The notes under the pieces were generated by a model. The model did not search any database. It had not been told where the DNA came from and worked only from the letters and a program-made list of their open reading frames with translations. A DNA stretch of 16,432 nucleotides from RGIG8775 sp045537235 (lineage in GTDB: Bacteria > Bacillota > Clostridia > Oscillospirales > CAG-272): contig JAZSPB010000079.1 of the NCBI GenBank assembly GCA_045537235.1, positions 1 through 16,432 on the forward strand, in the 5' to 3' direction. Made by a program: the position numbers and the translations under genes. Shown here one piece after another: positions 14,206-16,432 of the stretch. Position 1 is the stretch's first letter. Each line of letters begins with the position of its first letter.

Positions 14206-14829
14206 ATGCCAAATGTAAATGTTATGGATATGGCCGGCAAAGTAGTTGGCGAGATCACATTGTCCGATGTTATCTTCGGTGCAGAAGTTAAGGGCGCTGT
14301 TCTCCATGCCGCAGTAAGAGCATATCTGATGAATCAGAGACAGGGTACTCAGTCCACACTTACCCGTACCGAGGTTTCGGGCGGCGGTAAGAAGCCCTGG
14401 AGACAGAAGGGAACCGGTAGAGCTCGTCAGGGTTCGACCCGTGCTCCTCAGTGGACACACGGTGGTGTAGCGCTTGGCCCCAAGCCCCGCGACTATCGCA
14501 TCGCCCTCAACAAGAAGACCAAGAGAGCTGCTCTTTACAGTGCGCTTTCTGCTAAGGTTGCTGAAGGAAATCTCGTGGTTGTGGATGAGATCAAGTGCGC
14601 AGAGTACAAGACCAAGACCATTGTCAATATGCTGAATGCTCTCGGCGCTGACAAAAAGGCGCTCATCGTGCTTCCCGAGGTGGACAACACCGTTATTAAG
14701 AGCAGCGCAAACATCCCCGGCGTTGTAACTTCTCTTTACAACACCATCAATGTTTACGACATCCTCAATGCGGACAAGTTCATCATTTCCAAGGCTGCCG
14801 TTGAAAAGCTCGAGGAGGTGTTTGCATAA
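14206..14829 (+). CDS. rplD: 50S ribosomal protein L4
   Basis: L4 lines the exit tunnel; in E. coli it also represses the S10 operon by binding its leader. The 207-residue protein has the extended loop GGGKKPWRQKGTGRARQGS followed by RAPQWTHGGVALGPKPRDY, fully conserved. ATG 14206 is behind AAGGAGG (14191-14197); the longer frame upstream overlaps rplC. The stop overlaps the rplW start (TAATG), so the two are translationally coupled. Confidence 0.98.
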   Translation: MPNVNVMDMAGKVVGEITLSDVIFGAEVKGAVLHAAVRAYLMNQRQGTQSTLTRTEVSGGGKKPWRQKGTGRARQGSTRAPQWTHGGVALGPKPRDYRIALNKKTKRAALYSALSAKVAEGNLVVVDEIKCAEYKTKTIVNMLNALGADKKALIVLPEVDNTVIKSSANIPGVVTSLYNTINVYDILNADKFIISKAAVEKLEEVFA

Positions 14830-15122
14830 TGAAACTTGCACAGGATATCATCATTAAGCCCGTTATCACAGAGGCGAGCATGGACGGCATTGCAAACAAG
14901 AAGTACACCTTCGAGGTTGCTTCTGACGCGACCAAGCCCGAAATTGCAAAGGCTGTTGAAGAGCTGTTCAAGGTCGACGTTCTTAACGTCAACACCGTCA
15001 GCATGAAGAAGAAGCCCAAGAGACTCGGCGTTCACTTCGGATATACATCCGAGTGGAAGAAGGCTATCGTTACTTTGAAGCCCGATTCCAAGGCCATCGA
15101 GTTCTTCGAAGGCCTTAACTAA
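14829..15122 (+). CDS. rplW: 50S ribosomal protein L23
   Basis: L23 lies at the tunnel exit, the docking site of SRP (Ffh, also in this window) and trigger factor. The 97-residue protein is full length: IIIKPVITEASMD near the N-terminus, YTFEVASDATKPEIAKAVEELFKVDVLNVNTV, and a basic segment KKKPKRLG. RBS AGGAGG (14813-14818) lies within rplD and the ATG overlaps its stop. Confidence 0.97.
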   Translation: MKLAQDIIIKPVITEASMDGIANKKYTFEVASDATKPEIAKAVEELFKVDVLNVNTVSMKKKPKRLGVHFGYTSEWKKAIVTLKPDSKAIEFFEGLN

Positions 15123-15138
15123 GTAGGAGGTTGATAGA

Positions 15139-15969
15139 ATGCCTACCATTAAGTATAAGCCTACGACTCCCTCGCGCAGACACATGGCTGTTCCTACCTT
15201 TGAGGAGATCACCAAGTTTACGCCCGAGAAGAGCCTTATCGTAATCAAAAAGAAGCATGCCGGCCGTAACAGCTACGGTAAGATCACTGTTCGTCATCAC
15301 GGCGGCGGCAACAAGGTTAAGTACAGAATCATCGACTTCAAGCGTCAGAACGAGGTTCCCGCAACTGTCGTCGGTGTTGAGTACGACCCCAACAGAAGCG
15401 CATATATTGCACTTCTTCAGGATGACAACGGCAACAAGAGCTACATCATCGCTCCCGTTGGTCTTAAGGATGGTGACAAGGTTTACTCCGGTCCCGAGGC
15501 TGATATTAAGCCCGGTAACACCCTTCCTATTGCTAACATCCCCGTTGGTACCATGATCCACAATGTTGAGCTTTACCCCGGTAAGGGCGCACAGCTCGTT
15601 CGTTCCGCAGGTGTGTTCGCACAGCTGATCGCGAAGGAAAACGGCGTGGCTCAGGTAAGACTTCCCTCGGGCGAGGTAAGAATTGTTCGTCTTGACTGTA
15701 AGGCAACGATCGGTCAGGTCGGCAACATCGAGCATGACACTGTTAAGCTCGGTAAGGCAGGTAAGACGAGACACCTCGGTATCCGTCCTACTGTTCGCGG
15801 TTCCGTTATGAACCCCTGTGATCACCCTCACGGTGGTGGTGAAGGTAAGTCGCCCATCGGTCGTCCTTCTCCTGTTACTCCTTAGGGTAAGCCTGCTCTG
15901 GGTTATAAGACCAGAAACAAGAAGGCAAGAACAGACAAGTTCATCGTAAGACGTAGAAACGCTAAATAA
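15139..15969 (+). CDS. rplB: 50S ribosomal protein L2, interrupted by in-frame TAG
   Basis: L2 is an rRNA-binding protein needed for subunit joining and the peptidyl-transferase centre. RBS TAGGAGG (15124-15130) precedes the ATG. The sequence is canonical from MPTIKYKPTTPSRRHM through GRNSYGKITVRHHGGGNK to MNPCDHPHGGGEGKSPIGRPSPVTP. Codon 249 is TAG (15883-15885), exactly where L2 has the conserved Trp of the TPWG motif (TGG), and the frame then continues GKPALGYKTRNKKARTDKF to the expected RRR end and TAA at 15967-15969. Read through, it is 276 residues, the family's length; stopped, it is 248 and lacks the basic C-terminus. Possible explanations are a base-call or assembly error (most likely), a recent mutation with a suppressor tRNA, or read-through. 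The downstream part shows no decay, so the gene is presumably functional. Confidence 0.93.
15883..15885 (+). other. In-frame TAG at the conserved Trp codon of rplB
   Basis: A single G-to-A change from TGG would create this stop. Trp codons elsewhere in rplC, rplD, rpsS and glpK are TGG, and glpK and the GH28-like gene end with TAG, so TAG does not appear to be a general Trp codon here. Confidence 0.9.
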
Positions 15970-15983
15970 GGAGGGAATATAAG

Positions 15984-16265
15984 ATGAGCAGAAACCTGAA
16001 AAAAGCACCGTATGTAGAAGAAAAGCTTTATGCACGCATCTGTGCCATGAATGAAAAGAACGAGAAAAAAGTTCTTAAGACATGGTCTCGTGCATCTACC
16101 ATATTCCCGGAGTTTGTAGGTCATACCATCGCGGTACATGACGGAAGAAAGCACGTTCCGGTATATGTAACCGAGGATATGGTCGGACACAAGCTCGGCG
16201 AGTTCGCACTCACAAGAACGTTCAAGGGCCACGCAGGTTCTAAGACGTCCAACAACGGTAAATAA
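15984..16265 (+). CDS. rpsS: 30S ribosomal protein S19
   Basis: S19 forms part of the 30S head near the A site with S13. The 93-residue protein is complete, beginning MSRNLKKAPYVEEKL and including KTWSRASTIFPEFVGHTIAVHDGRKHVPVYVTEDMVGHKLGEFALTRTFKGH. AAGGAGGG (15967-15974) overlaps the rplB stop, 14 bases after it the ATG follows. The end (KTSNNGK) is slightly shorter and less basic than in many S19s but normal in Clostridia. Confidence 0.98.
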   Translation: MSRNLKKAPYVEEKLYARICAMNEKNEKKVLKTWSRASTIFPEFVGHTIAVHDGRKHVPVYVTEDMVGHKLGEFALTRTFKGHAGSKTSNNGK

Positions 16266-16288
16266 TCTAAAGGGAGGAAAATTTTACA

Positions 16289-16432
16289 ATGGAAGCAAAA
16301 GCAACGCTTAAATATGCAAGAATTTCCCCTCGCAAGGTTAAGATCGTTCTCGACCTCATCAGAGGAAAGGACGCGGGAACCGCAATGGCAATTCTGAAGA
16401 ACACCAACAAGAGTGCTTCGGAATACCTTGTG
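16289..16432 (+). CDS. rplV: 50S ribosomal protein L22 (partial, runs off the window)
   Basis: The first 48 codons of L22, a tunnel-lining protein, are present: MEAKATLKYARISPRKVKI followed by VLDLIRGKDAGTAMAIL, the conserved RISPRKVR-like and RGK elements. AGGGAGG (16271-16277) precedes the ATG. The order rpsS-rplV is canonical. The frame is open to the last base. Confidence 0.97.
   Translation, partial: MEAKATLKYARISPRKVKIVLDLIRGKDAGTAMAILKNTNKSASEYLV

Noticed and set aside
15883..15885. TAG reassigned to tryptophan throughout the genome
   Set aside because: Trp is TGG at the sites checked in rplC, rplD, rpsS and glpK, and glpK and the GH28-like gene use TAG as their apparent stop; one odd codon does not support recoding.
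13530..16035. Long minus-strand frames opposite rplC, rplD, rplW and rplB
   Set aside because: They are shadows of highly codon-biased ribosomal protein genes; no RBS and no family similarity.
1..16432. CRISPR array, tRNA, rRNA, prophage or toxin-antitoxin pair
   Set aside because: No regularly spaced repeats, no tRNA-like folds and no hallmark proteins were seen.

Overview
The window looks like chromosomal DNA of a Gram-positive, low-to-mid GC anaerobe of the Clostridia (probably Oscillospirales/Ruminococcaceae-like). The reasons are AGGAGG-type ribosome binding sites at nearly every gene, the ylxM-ffh-rpsP-khpA order, the S10 ribosomal protein order, and r-protein sequences of clostridial type. 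The taxonomic placement is inference; no rRNA is present.

Left part (1-6802), all on the minus strand. It holds, from right to left in transcription order, an 8-TM membrane protein of unknown family, the SRP/ribosome operon (ylxM, ffh, rpsP, khpA) with a strong promoter and a clear intrinsic terminator, an unknown 254-residue helical protein that overlaps the start of glycerol kinase (glpK), and a GH28-like parallel beta-helix protein. The first 135 bases are palindromic, repeat-like intergenic DNA.

Middle part (6803-11646), plus strand. A metal-efflux cassette comes first: an ArsR/SmtB-family zinc-type sensor with its operator on its own promoter, followed by a CPC-type (P1B-2) Zn/Cd/Pb ATPase with a very His/Cys-rich N-terminus, and then a terminator. 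Next is a monocistronic gpsA (glycerol-3-phosphate dehydrogenase) with its own strong promoter and two terminator-like hairpins. The gpsA unit lies between two inverted copies of a 32-bp sequence. glpK and gpsA both act on glycerol 3-phosphate but are 7 kb apart and not co-transcribed.

Right part (11647-16432). A minus-strand XRE-family regulator faces away from the S10 operon (rpsJ, rplC, rplD, rplW, rplB, rpsS, rplV; the last runs off the window). The S10 operon has a well-formed promoter and a structured ~300-nt leader. The most striking single observation is in rplB: codon 249, where L2 has a conserved tryptophan, reads TAG, and the remaining 27 codons of a normal L2 C-terminus follow in frame.

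I see no CRISPR array, tRNA, rRNA, transposase or phage genes. I did not find a convincing new multi-gene system. The best leads are the rplB stop, the inverted repeats around gpsA, the S10 leader and the unknown gene coupled to glpK.
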